Positions 33,991 to 45,634 of a stretch of 64,000 nt of DNA are shown here, in pieces (within the stretch, counting starts at the first letter, position 1; each line of letters starts with the position of its first letter). This stretch comes from Chamaecyparis obtusa (taxonomy: Eukaryota; Streptophyta; Pinopsida; Cupressales; Cupressaceae), in the NCBI GenBank assembly GCA_027943335.1, contig BSBK01003562.1, positions 319,501-383,500 of the forward strand. Reading direction: 5' to 3'. The notes beneath the pieces were generated by a model. That model was not told the origin of the DNA and searched no databases. It saw only the letters and a program-made list of their open reading frames with translations. The translations under genes and the position numbers were made by a program.

Positions 33991-35921
33991 ATGCAACCAA
34001 AGGCAGGTCGACCTTAAAAGAAAAATTGAAAACTTAAGTGAGCAAAACTCCTCCAAATACAAGTCGACCTAGGGTGGCCAAAATACATTTAATCCAAACA
34101 TTTTTATTGCTAACTTGGAAGGCCAAGTCAGCCTTCCTAGGAGGTCGTGCCTCATCATGATTGAATTGCCTATATAAGAGGGGAGGGAGACCTTATTCTC
34201 ACATCAAACCAAATGTAGATCTCTCTGCTACATACATTGAATTACTTCCTAAGGAGTAGCGAGTTCTTCCTTCATTCAAGGCAGTGAAAGCATGGAGTAA
34301 TTTTAACAAGGAAGAAGACAAAATTCTGAGTTTTTTTTCTAAGGCAGATCTCTCTCAGGGAATCAGGAATAAGAAAGGAGGAGAGGAGTAAAATCTGGGG
34401 TGTGATGTATTGAAATTCATTATTCTTTTCCAGATTTTAGCATGGTACTATTTCATCTTAGATTCATGATGCAAAATTAGAATTTCAAGTGTTTGGATTC
34501 CTAACTCTCTTATGTCAAGATGATTAACATTTTACAAGGAAATAAATTAGGATTGTATTTAAATCTGAAAATAAAATCCTAAGACTCCTTTCGTATCATC
34601 TTTGTGAACTTTGTGCCTCTTTTCTCTTGTTTTGCAGGGTAGGAATCCGAGTGGATGCTACAGAGGGGTGGCTTATGCTTGAAGGTTCCAAGCTAGAGGG
34701 AAAATCCAACGCCAAGAACACCAAAGTGCAGATTTAGATCAAGATCAAAAGGATAATTCCAATCACATGAAAACTTCAAGAACAATCAAGAACTACATCA
34801 TGTTCATAAATGCAATCAAGTCTACATGTTCAAGATGCAAGATTCAAGACTAGCTATTGGAAGGTGAATTCAATTCAAGTCATGTGAAAATTCAAGAAGA
34901 TGGAAGTAATTTGAAAACATGAACCGTCTCATTCATCTTCAAGAGCCAAAAGTTTCAAAAGAGTTAATCAAAGTTTGACATGTTGAGAGTTACTTTCTAA
35001 CAATCGAGCAAGTATTTACAGTTTTAACAAACTCATTTTCTCAAGCCACAATTCAAAGCACATGAGATTAAATAGATCTACAAGATAAAGATGATGAGGT
35101 GGCACCTAGCTATCCTATCCAATCAGAAAATCCCAGATTCAAGAGCAAGCAATCAATTTATGCCAAGTGTTCTATTTTCTCATTGGTTGGAAAAATCATT
35201 GTAATTTTCTTATTGGCCCATGATTTGGTGCCCTCATGTGATTGGTGGTAATTTTGGTCGTGATTTGTAAGGTTAAATATCGAACATTTATCTTAAATCG
35301 ATCTTGCCCCTTCATTGTAATTGAACATCTATAAAAGTCCAAGGCCTTCTCATTTGTAAATCATTAGAGTGTAGGAACTAGATTAGATCAGAGGAGAGGA
35401 GATTTAGATTAGATTAGGCTAGCTAAGGGAGAGACTTGATCAAATTGTTACTATGATGCTATCAAAGTAATTGACAATTCATTTTTGGTTCTTCATAGTG
35501 AATTACTTGATATTGCTTTGAAGTGTTGCATGGTTTCCTCAATCTTTCACTTGGAGTAGATTTCTTTTCATGTTGAAGTATTTTAGTTGAATGGAAGTAA
35601 TTGTGGATGTTTGCTTGCTTGACTTGAACAAATCCAAGCCAATAGCCTCCTATTGATGGTAGGAGTGCCTTGTGTGATAAGTCGATGATTGAAAGCACTT
35701 AACTTGAATTGATATTCAATCTTTAGTTTGCATCCATTTGATGGATTGGAGAGGAGATATTGATTTGAAAACCATTTGAGTGTTCCTTTGAAGCTTGCAC
35801 TAGGTGGGTGGAGTCCTTGATTAAGCTACATCTTGTAGAGTCCAAGTGATCCACAATTCCTTGCATTCATAGTTAGGAGTAGAAGTAGCCTAAGTTAAGT
35901 TTAAGTTGAAGTGGAAGTTGG

Positions 35922-37036
35922 TGTTAGCAATTTAAGTTGTCATTAGTGTCTTTTAAAAACTCCCATTCACATCGGTAAAAGATCACCGTTCACTCTGAAT
36001 ACTTAGAAGACACTGGTAGTCGAGGAGACGAGTGTATGCACCGGTAGATAATGAAAAGGGCACTACACCGGTGGGACGATTCAAGTCTACAGTCCCGGTC
36101 CTAGATTGCGTACAGAAGAGTACTAGGTATGAGGATACTCCGGTCTAACTGGGTACAAGGGAACACCGGTCTAAACTGCCTAAAGATTCGCTCCAGATTT
36201 TGGGGAAGCAGTTTGAGTTAAAACTAGATTATACGGGATATCCACCGTTTGTAAGTGGAGTTAACCTTTTAACAGGATTTGGCTTTATTTCTACAGATGT
36301 CTTGCAAGGTAAACTCCAGATCAGAACGAAAAGCTTAACTTCTAGTTGCATGATTTTATTGTTGAGTTTACAACTCGACAATTCTACGAGTAGGGTTTCA
36401 TGACGGTGAACTCTTGTATAAATATAGGTCATAGGACGCAAGGAAGTTGTTGTTGATTGTTGGCAATTGCATAAAGAAAAGGAGAGACATCTTCTGAGAG
36501 AAGAGCTACAGACACAGAGGTAGCAGAGATTAACAGCCAGGCAAACCAGAAAAGAGGTATGATCTAAGCAAACATTCAGTGTCACATCAAATCATTACTT
36601 TTGTTAAGTAGAGGAAGCAATTGAAATCCCTTCATTAGGGTTGACCTAATAGGTTCATTATAAAAACCCCTTAACAAGGTAACATCCTTTTTGATGTTCA
36701 AAGTCTTGTAACCAGGCAGCTCCTAATAGGGTTCAGATCTTAACAAATCTTTTGTAAAATCCCTTAACCGGGTAGCACCTTAACCAGTGCTTTGTAAGCT
36801 CCTAACAGGGCACCTTCAATCTGTAGTAGTGAAGTTGTGAGCTCTGTCTCACCGTGTTTTTTTCCTTCTAACCGAGGGTTTCCATGTATATATCTGGTGT
36901 TGATCTGTGTACTTACTTTTTATGCTTGCATTTGATTGATTGTTTTAGAAAAATATTGTTCAAACAAGTTTCAGTAGGTAAGAAATAATTGTTACTGATT
37001 CACCCCTCCCCTCTCAGTAACCGGTCAATAATAACA
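35922..37036 (+). mobile_element. Nested solo LTR, Ty1/copia type
   Basis: TGTTAGCAATTTAAG at the start and CAATAATAACA at the end are bordered by the duplication GTTGG at 35917-35921 and 37037-37041. The 1115-bp block interrupts sequence that is continuous in giant LTR copy 1 near 5290. The plus-strand TATA is TTGTATAAATATAGG near 36414. Near the end, ATTCACCCCTCCCCTCTCAG is the typical plant copia LTR 3' motif, also seen in the copia LTR at 29571. There is no internal region, so it is solo. It is younger than the giant LTR that hosts it. Confidence 0.85.
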
Positions 37037-37344
37037 GTTGGAAATCAAAGACTACATTTTCATTGCACATTGTGAAGCTAAATCTCTAGAAGTGCAAGCA
37101 GTTGATTTCCATTGAATGAATAGCGTAAGTACCCTAAGTGATTACCAACAAATCACATTATTTCACTAAGCGAGTATCCACAATTGAAAGGAACCTTGAA
37201 GTCATTTCATGATCTTGCTTTGCAAGTTTAGCATGAGAGATGACTTTATATCAAGAGAGGATTGAGTATTTAGTGTTTCATCTCGAAACATTGAGTGTTC
37301 AATTTTGTATATTGTAGTGGAACAAAACTCACATCAACAGGGGG

Positions 37345-38829
37345 CTAAAAAGCTCAATTTAAAAAATAATCTACACAAAAAGACTTTAAAAGTGACAAAA
37401 CCTACCAAAATCAAGATTAAAAATGATGGCCTTTCAACGAAAAATAATAAAATGGTGTAAACACTTATGGGTATAAGAGTTTTATGCCTCAAAAAATGTG
37501 CTTAGAGCACATAGACCATGATTTCAAACAAAAATTCGTGGGGGTTGATCTACGATTTCACCGAGCTGAAATCAACGACAACAACTTGATCCTTTTTTTC
37601 AAGAAGATGAAAGAAAGCTTGTCTTAAGTTAGGCTTTTCCAAGTTTCTACTATTGATCATAATTCACATTCAAAATAAGGGAGAAAACATATTTGATAAT
37701 ATCAAAGTTGCATAACAGAAGGTGAATTAAGGATGGGATTCCATAATCATACAATCATTGTTTGAGGACAAGCAATTTTGGAAAGGACGGACTGTCAGAT
37801 CCCTACCGTAGTATGAGATGTATTAGAAAATTGTCTTATTAAATAAAACTTCATAATTGTCTAAGCATCAAACCCAAGGATAATCATTCTCCATGATTGA
37901 TAAGCACAAAGCAATGCCCAGGAATAAAGCATTGATCTGCATAACCTAGCAGCAATGAGTAGGAAGAAGCAATGACCTGAATAATGATCCAGCAATACTT
38001 GAGAATGAAGTGGCAATCTTATTGATAAAGGTTTCATAAAATAATCACTTGCCCAAAGGTATTTTATATTAAACAAACATTGATTAAAAATAGTAATTGA
38101 TTAGTTAAGAAGTAAGGATATAGTGAAAAGATGCCACTCACACAAGAAGACACAACCGCAGAAAGGGATGCATCGTTCCATTCCAAAAAGAAAGATATAA
38201 ATATTTCTAAGGACGGGCTCCAAGAGAGAGGATCAACAATCAACAAGAAAATATCAACCCAAGGAAATAATAATAAATCAACATCAGCATCAGAGGGATG
38301 TTACAAATACAATGCTTATAGTTTAAGCACCATAAATTCATTTTGATTAGCACCCAAGTTCATAAATAGATCATGCAAGGCAATATTTAGTGGCAGCAAA
38401 TGAAATTAGATTAAATTTACACAGGCCGCATCTATTGAGGGCCGACCACGCTCTATAACACATAGTTAAATGTGTCTTGATTGCACAAGTATTATATATA
38501 AAAGATAATAATAGGAGTAGCGATGGAGAAAAATATGTGGCGCGGCAAATATATATTATTAAAGCAGGGATCCACATTAGAAAATGAAAGTAATTCACAA
38601 AGGGCAGAGTTTAATATATGAAAAATCTGAATCTTATTACGAAAGGTTGTGTCTATCATCATATCCATTGAGGAGATATAAAAGGGGAGAGAAAAGGTGA
38701 ATTGAAGGAAAAAGGTAGTGATTTATTTCTGAGATTAGAGCAGATATAAAAAGGAAGGATGGGAAATAATAAAGAGATTATTATCTAGATTTTAAGGGCA
38801 GACTGAGCTGAAGAATTCCATGTGATAAA
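37345..38829. other. Unassigned repeat-like sequence
   Basis: The first 450 bases are the continuation of the hairpin-array region on the far side of the giant LTR. At 37795 the sequence TGTCAGATCCCTACCG looks like an LTR start. TATA-like GATATAAAAGGGG lies near 38673 on the plus strand, so a partial LTR about 1 kb long is possible. I find no matching end, target duplication or primer site. No credible ORF is present. Confidence 0.4.
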
Positions 38830-41242
38830 GGAGGTCAGTCTATGAGGTCAACCTGATACGAGAAATCAAACTTAAGATATGTATACAGCTGTTGGCATTG
38901 CATCCATAAGTCAGTTTCCAAAACATGCTTATCTCATCTTATTCTTAAGTAAGATTAAGATTCTACTCAAGAATAAAATTGTGCCCTTGGAAGACCTTTC
39001 TTGTTCATCATACTCTTTGATAGTTATCTTCTTTCTAGGATCAATGGCCATTTCTGAAAATCCCAGTTGTGTAATCAAGCTAAAAGACAAATGTTAAGAC
39101 TAGCGCCCCCATCTATCAACACACGTTTGACATGACGATTTTGGATCAAGACTTCAATATGCAAGGGTTGATTATGCGGATGACTCAAGGAATTATCATC
39201 TTCCTCTGAAAAGGAGATATACTGTGGAGACGTCAGATGACCAACCATAGTCTGGAATCTGTCTAAATCAAGATTATCAGGAACATTGGATCCGAGTAGA
39301 GCTTTGTCTAGAATGGCTCTATGAGCTGGAGATATCCGAAGCAACTCAAACATGGAGATTTTTGCATTTGTATGCTGGAGTTGTTGGATAATACCATAGG
39401 AAGTAGGCCTCATGTCTTTAGGATTTGAAGATTTAGATGCACCTTCTATTTAGAAGTAGATGAAAGATTGAAAGGCATTTAGGGACATTGGATGAATCTG
39501 GGATTTGTCCTTGCAAATGCGCCTGAGCTTGTGATCGAGTAACTGCATTAGCTGATTGATTTTCTCTATCTTTTCTTACAATTGTGATGACATTGCAAAG
39601 CTCAAATAGGCATGGTTCAACCATATTTATGACAACATTGTTTCCAGAGTAGGCATAATTGACTTTAGCACCCATATTAGGCTAAGAAGATGAATCTCCT
39701 TGATTATGTTTCAGAAATGGTTCTGTGAATGTTGTATGATCATTATTGCTCTTATGATTGTCAATTAAAATTTCTCCATTATCAATTTTGTCTTGTATGA
39801 TATGTTTCAAGTGGATGCAATTATTAGTTTTATGACCCTTATTGTGATGGAAGTCACAGAAATTATTCTCTCTCCACCATTTTGGTTTAGGTTCAGGATC
39901 AAAGACTTTTATCTTAGGCAAGGAGGTGACTTTTTATTGGACTCTATTATTTTTTATTCGGAAGATTTTATGGCTTGGGTGCCAACAATTAGATTGAAAG
40001 TGGGTGCCTTGGATGGGGCAAAGATAGCATCAACAACGCTGTCAGTGACAATGCTTGTATTCTTATTCCAATTTTTGTTCTTGTCCTTAGAACTAGATCC
40101 AGATTCATACTTGTCCTTTTGAAGTGTGATGTCTCCTTTTTTCACAAGTACTTTCTCAATTTTGATCACATTATCTACCATCTTATCAAAGGATGTATGA
40201 TTTTGCATTTGTAAAGGGTAGTTGATTTATGGAACAAGATTATTGATGAAGATTTCCAATTTCTCAGTTTCTAGAATGGGTCTAGCATATAGAGAAAATT
40301 TCTTCCTCCATCTTTTGAGAAATGTTAGGAATGGTTCTCCTGGATATTGTTTCAGATTGCAGATGTCGATCATGGTGACCGGATGTTGGATATTGTAGGA
40401 GTATTGTTGATAGAATAGTTTGATTAGCTCCTCAAAAATTTTAATAGTTGAAGGCATCCTAAAGAACCAATGAATGTTTGCTCCTCCCAGAGATCAAGGG
40501 AAAAGATGCATTAAGTAGGTTGGTTCGTGCATGAACTCCATAGATTGAGTATAGAATTCTCTGACATGATCTTGAGGATCAGAGTTTCCATCATACTTAT
40601 CGTATTTAGGCATTTCCACTCTCTTTGGGAATGGTGGCATGCACAAGTCTTTATCAAATGGAAAAGGGCATAGAGCCTCCATGGAGAACTCTTTAGGTTC
40701 CTTTTCTTTTTCAAGTTTGTTGAGCTTGACTTGCATGGCATGCATCTATTTCATCATAGTCATGATAGGGGTTTCTTCCTCATGCGTAATGATATTTTAA
40801 ACATTAAAGTTTGGAGGAAGTTTAGCTCCTTGATGAGCTAACTCTAGAAAGTATGCCTCTCTATCTTCTTTCAAGAAATGCCTCATCATTTTCTTGAAGT
40901 CATCATCATTTTGATATCGAGCAATTTTAGAAGGTGTAGGTTCTTGATTCACACCATGTTGGGAATGAGGTCCTTGAGACCTGTGGTTTGTCCCTCCTTG
41001 AGACATGTTAGGAGTTTTAGGACTCCTTGGGATAGATTGAGGTGGAGTTTGCCGATTACCTCTGTGAGTTGATGAAGGGGGGGTATGTAACCAGTTTTCA
41101 ATCAAAAGTTGCCAAGACCGTCATCTTCGTAAAGACCTGAATTGTAGAGTTGCTCGAGGGTTGGACCCACGTGAGTAGACAAAGGTGTGGTATTGGGTGC
41201 TTCTCCAGATTTGTTGTGCGAGGAAGCTCTAGTTTCCACCAT
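38830..41242 (-). pseudogene. Ty3/gypsy gag-protease, frameshifted (element E5)
   Basis: Gag starts at ATG 41242-41240 with MVETRASS. A frame shift near 41105 is followed by a Pro/Ser/Gln-rich segment. Gag capsid pieces lie at 40745-40494 (PKYDKYDGNSDPQDHVREFY) and 40457-40227. A zinc-knuckle variant C-x2-H-x4-GH-x4-C (CDFHHNKGHKTNNC) lies near 39858-39815. The protease active site reads VLIDGGASLNIC near 39130-39095. After another shift near 39090, DPRKKITIKEYDEQERSS continues the protease C-terminal region. Homology fades near 38830, so reverse transcriptase is absent. At least four frame breaks make it inactive. A Gly replaces the usual Ser/Thr after the catalytic Asp. Confidence 0.8.
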
Positions 41243-41694
41243 TAACCTTGGGTGAAGCAAGAAAGTAAGATGGAGACAACTGAAGAATGACCTGATTCAA
41301 GAAGATCGAATGACACAACTTTGTCAAGATTGGATTGATTGAAGATTAGATTGGACGTAAATGAAGGATATTATGCCTTAGTAGTATGGGTAGACGCCCA
41401 AAAGATGGCGGACACGAGCTCGCAACACTTAGCCATTTTGTATGAAGACTGAATTTGAAGATAATTTTGACAAGGTTTTGACACAAGATGAAAAATACTC
41501 AAATCGATAAATCAAAAGGCTAAATCATACTCAAGAGACCACTTTAGGAAATGAATGGATTCTTTCTAGTTTCTGTTATGTTCCTGACACAATGATTTGT
41601 TTGATAGATTTTGTAAATAGGCTGTAAAAACTGAATTTCTGACAAATTTGACAAGTTTCTGACAACTTTTTGAAAATTCTCAAATGAGTTTCTA

Positions 41695-41890
41695 CATGCT
41701 CATACGACACTGGGTATGCTCTCAAAGGATAATTGACAAGACTCGTACGATAATTTCTACCAGGGATAATGTTCTTTTGATTTCTGGTGACAACACTCAT
41801 ATGACACAATACTTGCTCCCGTACGACAATACAAGGGTTATGAAATGACTTTGGTCAAAACTCGTACGACTTTCTGACCCTATGGGATGA
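41695..41890 (+). repeat. TACGAC motif array, block 1
   Basis: CTCATACGACACTGGGTA at 41699 is followed by ACTCGTACGATAA, ACTCATATGACAC, CTCCCGTACGACA and ACTCGTACGACTT up to 41870. Spacing is irregular, roughly 25-55 bases. On the minus (sense) strand the core reads GTCGTACGAGT. Confidence 0.65.
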
Positions 41891-43204
41891 CTTTTGACTC
41901 CAGAAAGGAATTTTTTCTTCATATTTGCAATTTTTCAGTTTTTCAAAATCAGATTATTTGCAAAATTTTATGTTCAGATTTGAAGATTATTCCAGGATTG
42001 TTTGTTTCCAATAACCAAATAGATAAACAAGCACGTAGAATAGCAGGCAAGTGATTTCAAGAATGTCTAAAAATAATGAATAGGGGACAAAGCAACCCTG
42101 TGCATGAACAATCATGTGACTGAATGTGCTAATCCCTAGAAGTGCTAATTGTGTATGTTCCAAAAAGTTTTTCAATAATGCACATATTCCTAGAAAATGA
42201 AAATTTGGCCTCACTAGGGTTTGTAGTAATAGTCTGACTCTGTAACTTTTGTGATCTCAAGAGGGTGAACTCCAATCCAAGCACACTGGGGTTTTGACTC
42301 AGTCCGAGAATTTAATCAATCAGGAGCTGCTAGGGAGATCTGACAGCCCAACAAGAGACCACACCTGTGAAGATTTCCTCCACAAGGACATTTATATAGC
42401 GGCTATTGCTACCATGGTGAAAATGGCTATTACCACTTGAGGTTCCATCCACGTGGTTGACCCAATTAAGGGAATGTCCACTACGGTTAACCCTCTCTAA
42501 AGGTGACTCACAAAAGATACCACAAGGGGACTAAATCAGATTCAAGGATCTGGGTTTCTGGTACTATCCAAAAAGGAAGTATAGCATAATCCCCTAGCCT
42601 CTTCACTTCACCAAAACAAAGCAGACAGATTAATCCGACACGCTAAGATTGAAATTATCTCACAAAGATCTATGATGTCAACCGCTTATGGTCTATCAAT
42701 CTCTCTGGAGAGAGAATGTATTGATCAAAAGTTGAAGACGCACAAATCGAGTAGAACACAAGACAATCTCATTATCCTCCCTACCTACAAGGGGATCCTT
42801 CGTCAATAAGAGCTTTGCATGCGTGAACAAGCGAAAGAATCCCACTCTCTCAAGATCATCCACAAATAGTGTTCATAGGGCCTATTTACTATGTGTAATA
42901 GATATGCAAAAAGCAAATCTATGTTCCTTTTATAGCCCAAAATGAAGTCTATGATATGGAAGTGAGAAAAGTCACACAAGCTTGACACGTGAGAGTTCCT
43001 TTTATGTCCAAATCGAAGTGTTATCAAATCGTAGTAGGATACCTGAATTCCTCACAACGCGCTTCAATTTTACTTGTTTTAGCAATTTAGTTGTGCTTTT
43101 CCCAATCAAACTCAGCAAATATCAGTTAGAAATAGAAGATCTCAATTGTTAGGGTTAGTTGTTAGTCCAAATCTGAAAAATTGCCAAAAATTATGAAATG
43201 ACAA

Positions 43205-43440
43205 TTGAATCCTGGTATCAAAACTCGTATGATAGTGGGTTACCTCTCATACAACAATCCAAATACCATACAACAGTGGGTCAGCTCTGATACGACTAGC
43301 TAGAAACTCATACGACAGTGGGTATTTGTTCAAACGATAGAGAAGTTTCCAAATGATAATTTGTAGGTTATGATATGAGCCTCAAAATTCTCAACTGTCG
43401 TATGACAACTAGTAGCTTCTGGTATGACTTTCTGACAAAA
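43205..43440 (+). repeat. TACGAC motif array, block 2
   Basis: Variants such as ACTCGTATGATAGTGGGT (43222), ACCATACAACAGTGGGT (about 43264), CTCTGATACGACT and ACTCATACGACAGTGGGT (43306) recur at intervals of about 20-40 bases. The AGTGGGT extension is shared by several units and by ACTGGGTA in block 1. Confidence 0.65.
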
Positions 43441-43544
43441 TTCATACAAAAAATGTACGGACAGAGAATAAAATTGCAAAATTGACCAAAAAATGACATA
43501 AAATAGATAGAAATTGAAATAGAAGAGATGGAAACCCATTTCAT

Positions 43545-43563
43545 GGCCCCACGGTGGGCGCTA
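43545..43563 (-). other. Primer binding site of E5
   Basis: The minus strand reads TAGCGCCCACCGTGGGGCC. The common gypsy primer site is TGGCGCCCACCGTGGGGC, so one G of the leading TGG has become A. It lies four bases from the LTR edge. Its type differs from the methionine-type sites elsewhere in the window. Confidence 0.8.
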
Positions 43564-43567
43564 GAAA

Positions 43568-44814
43568 TGTGTGTGAAAATTGTACCTAGTTGCGGACACA
43601 ACACTTCAGTAAAACATTAGAGGTTAGCCAAAATCAAAATCTTGCAAATAATTGAAACTAAGCTAACCAGGCAATTTGCTGCCTTTTACTAGGTGCGAGT
43701 ATGGTGTTCTCAAATTGAAATCAAGATCAGTGACAATGCAACACCTAAACGAAGGATTTGAATGCAGAAGATGGCTATGAAATGAATGCAGATTTAATCT
43801 ATTTTTTTGGATTTTGTATGCAATTAAGATTGAAAAACCGATATGAATCTAATCTAGAAATGAAATTGAAATGATATGCAGATTTATCTAAGAATGGTAT
43901 GAAAACTATGAATGCAAAGCTATGATATGAAGACTATGAAACTACGACCAACAATGAAAGATCTCACAAATCGCCTGTCGCAAGTGCTTAATCCTCCAAT
44001 TGCAAATTCGCTAGAGTAGTTGTGCAAATTCGAGGTGGGTGAATTGTGAAGAGTTGAGCCTTGATTTTATAGAAATCCAGGGCTTTGAAGATGCATGAGA
44101 AAAGCCATAAATCACTCTTGAGGAACTCAAGTTGATTTTTGAGTTATCAAGAAATCAGAGATAATTAACTCACAAAAATCATGCAAAAGCAGTGTTTAAC
44201 TCAAAATAGAGTTTAGATCAAATTTCATCTCATCATCAGATGTTGAGTTTAAATTTAAAATTGGTTGTTGATTTCTAGTTGACTGCTTTTCTGATTGTGC
44301 ATGAATTAATTTAAAAATAAAGTGATTTATTCTCAACTTAACTGATTTTTGAATTAAAATAACTGATTTATGGGTTAATCAATTATTTAATCAAACTTTT
44401 ATTTAAAAACTATATTATTAAATATTGATAATTGACATTAATTAATTAAATAAGAATTTAATCAATTAGTCATGAGATTTTAGATTTATTGTCAAAATTA
44501 AATAATACAATTTAGGAATAATTTAATTAAATCCAATTAAATAATTAAGTGGCAGTGCTAAATCTAATTAATTAAATATTCAATGAATCAAACTTTGGGA
44601 TAAATAGGATTTATCGCCAAATAATTATTAAATCAAAGATAATTAGAATAAATAGGAATATTGCTAGGAATATTCCCCGATGCAAAATTTAGGATAATCA
44701 ATTAGAATTCGATAATGTGCAGATGTGCCTTAGGTTAGGACTTTGATGTCGATTTCGTTCGATTTGAAGATGTAAGAGGTTAATGAACCTATAGCCCATG
44801 TTTGGGGTATTACA
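43568..44814 (-). repeat. 5' LTR of E5
   Basis: The minus strand starts TGTAATACCCCAAACATGG at 44814 and ends AATTTTCACACACA at 43568, 1247 bp. The first half on the minus strand is very AT-rich. The right end abuts coding-like LINE sequence directly, consistent with insertion there. Confidence 0.75.
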
Positions 44815-45403
44815 CTATGAAGGCCTCCCCTTCAGATGCAGAAGGTGCTTCAAAATTGGTCATGTTTCAGACCATTGTGAGCTTCAAAAATTTAAAAGGA
44901 CTTCCTCGTGGTGGCAGGGTGCCTCTTCTCAACACTATACAGTGGAGAAGGTGTCTTCTCACTGGAGCTTTTCGCAGGTGGTTGAGCAGGCTAACTCTGT
45001 GTCTTCTCCCCTTTCTGGTCCCGTTCATGTTGTTGGAGTTGATGTGGGTGTTGTTGCTCATCCTTCCTCTTCTGCATGTGTGTGGGATCCCTCCGCGTCT
45101 ATGGTGCCACTCCCCCCTTCTGTTGGGGCTGACATTGTTCCTTTTGGTTCTCCTGCAGGGTTAGCTTCTGCTTTTGCTCCTACTGGTTCTTCTGCTTGAG
45201 TTGCCCCTCTCCCTGGCCCTGGTTCTCAGTCGGCTGTCTTTGGGCAGTGTGTTGCCCCCTCTGGGGATTTTGTTTCTGTCGATTTGGACTCGTTGGATTG
45301 GCAGATTGTTGATGCTAAGGTTGAAGAAGTTTGGATCAAGGTTAAAGGAAAACATTACAAGATATCTTCGCCTTCTTTTGATATGACCCTTCCATCCCAT
45401 TAG
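44815..45403 (+). pseudogene. LINE-type ORF1 fragment with zinc knuckle
   Basis: From the LTR edge onward the frame reads YEGLPFRCRRCFKIGHVSDH then Cys, a CCHC knuckle preceded by the YE-LPF phrase typical of plant LINE ORF1 proteins. Then follow a Ser/Val/Pro-rich middle, one in-frame stop at 45197-45199, and a conserved-looking end VWIKVKGKHYKISS closing at a TAG (45401-45403). ORF1 of LINEs binds RNA. The N-terminal domain is missing because the E5 LTR replaces it. The base composition is GC-richer than the flanks. It could alternatively be a host CCHC protein, but the 3' sequence supports a LINE. Confidence 0.6.
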
Positions 45404-45634
45404 AAGGGGGCCAAAGGAAAATCCTAAAATCTTGGGGTTTTCTTTTGGTTGGGTTTTCTTGGGGTCTCACTCGAGCTGTCCGTTCTAGGTTGTGAGAGCC
45501 TATTGGTAAAACCCTCTTTTAGGTCTTGATTTGTTTCTTCATTATGGGTTGTCTTTGCCTATCTTGTGTGACCTTCTTGTAAAGGGTTTCAGGTCCCTTC
45601 AAAACTTGTTTTCCTTAATATCAAAAACATTAAG
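45404..45634 (+). mobile_element. LINE-type 3' untranslated region
   Basis: T-rich sequence follows the ORF1 stop and ends TTTTCCTTAATATCAAAAAC. The final part, TGTAAAGGGTTTCAGG through CCTTCAAAACTTGTTTTC, recurs on the minus strand at 62705-62760. No ORF2 (endonuclease or reverse transcriptase) lies between ORF1 and this end. Confidence 0.55.

Larger units (their letters stand above)
32765..37339 (+). mobile_element. Giant solo LTR, family A copy 2, with nested insert
   Basis: The LTR begins TGGTGTGAGGTTTTCACACC and ends CACATCAACA, with canonical TG...CA ends. The first 45 bases, the promoter region and the terminal 300 bases match copy 1 at 1477-5595. Its own length without the nested copia LTR is about 3.45 kb. 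No primer site or coding interior adjoins it, so it is a solo LTR. The plus-strand TATA is CTATAAAAG at 35329. It contains a 68-base palindrome (33220-33287) and a 190-bp tandem repeat (33356-33990). An 89-codon minus-strand frame at 33329-33598 lies in the tandem repeat and is not a gene. Confidence 0.8.
41243..43544 (-). mobile_element. Long 5' leader of E5
   Basis: About 2.3 kb lies between the primer site and the gag start, unusually long. It contains two blocks of a repeated CTCRTACGAC motif (41695-41890 and 43205-43440), separated by about 1.3 kb without that motif. The intervening part may be a separate insertion, though I found no duplication. No ORF above 78 codons is convincing. Confidence 0.55.

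Noticed and set aside
37795..38829. A complete LTR starting TGTCAGATCCC
   Set aside because: No matching terminus, target duplication or partner was found. It was left as unassigned repeat-like sequence.
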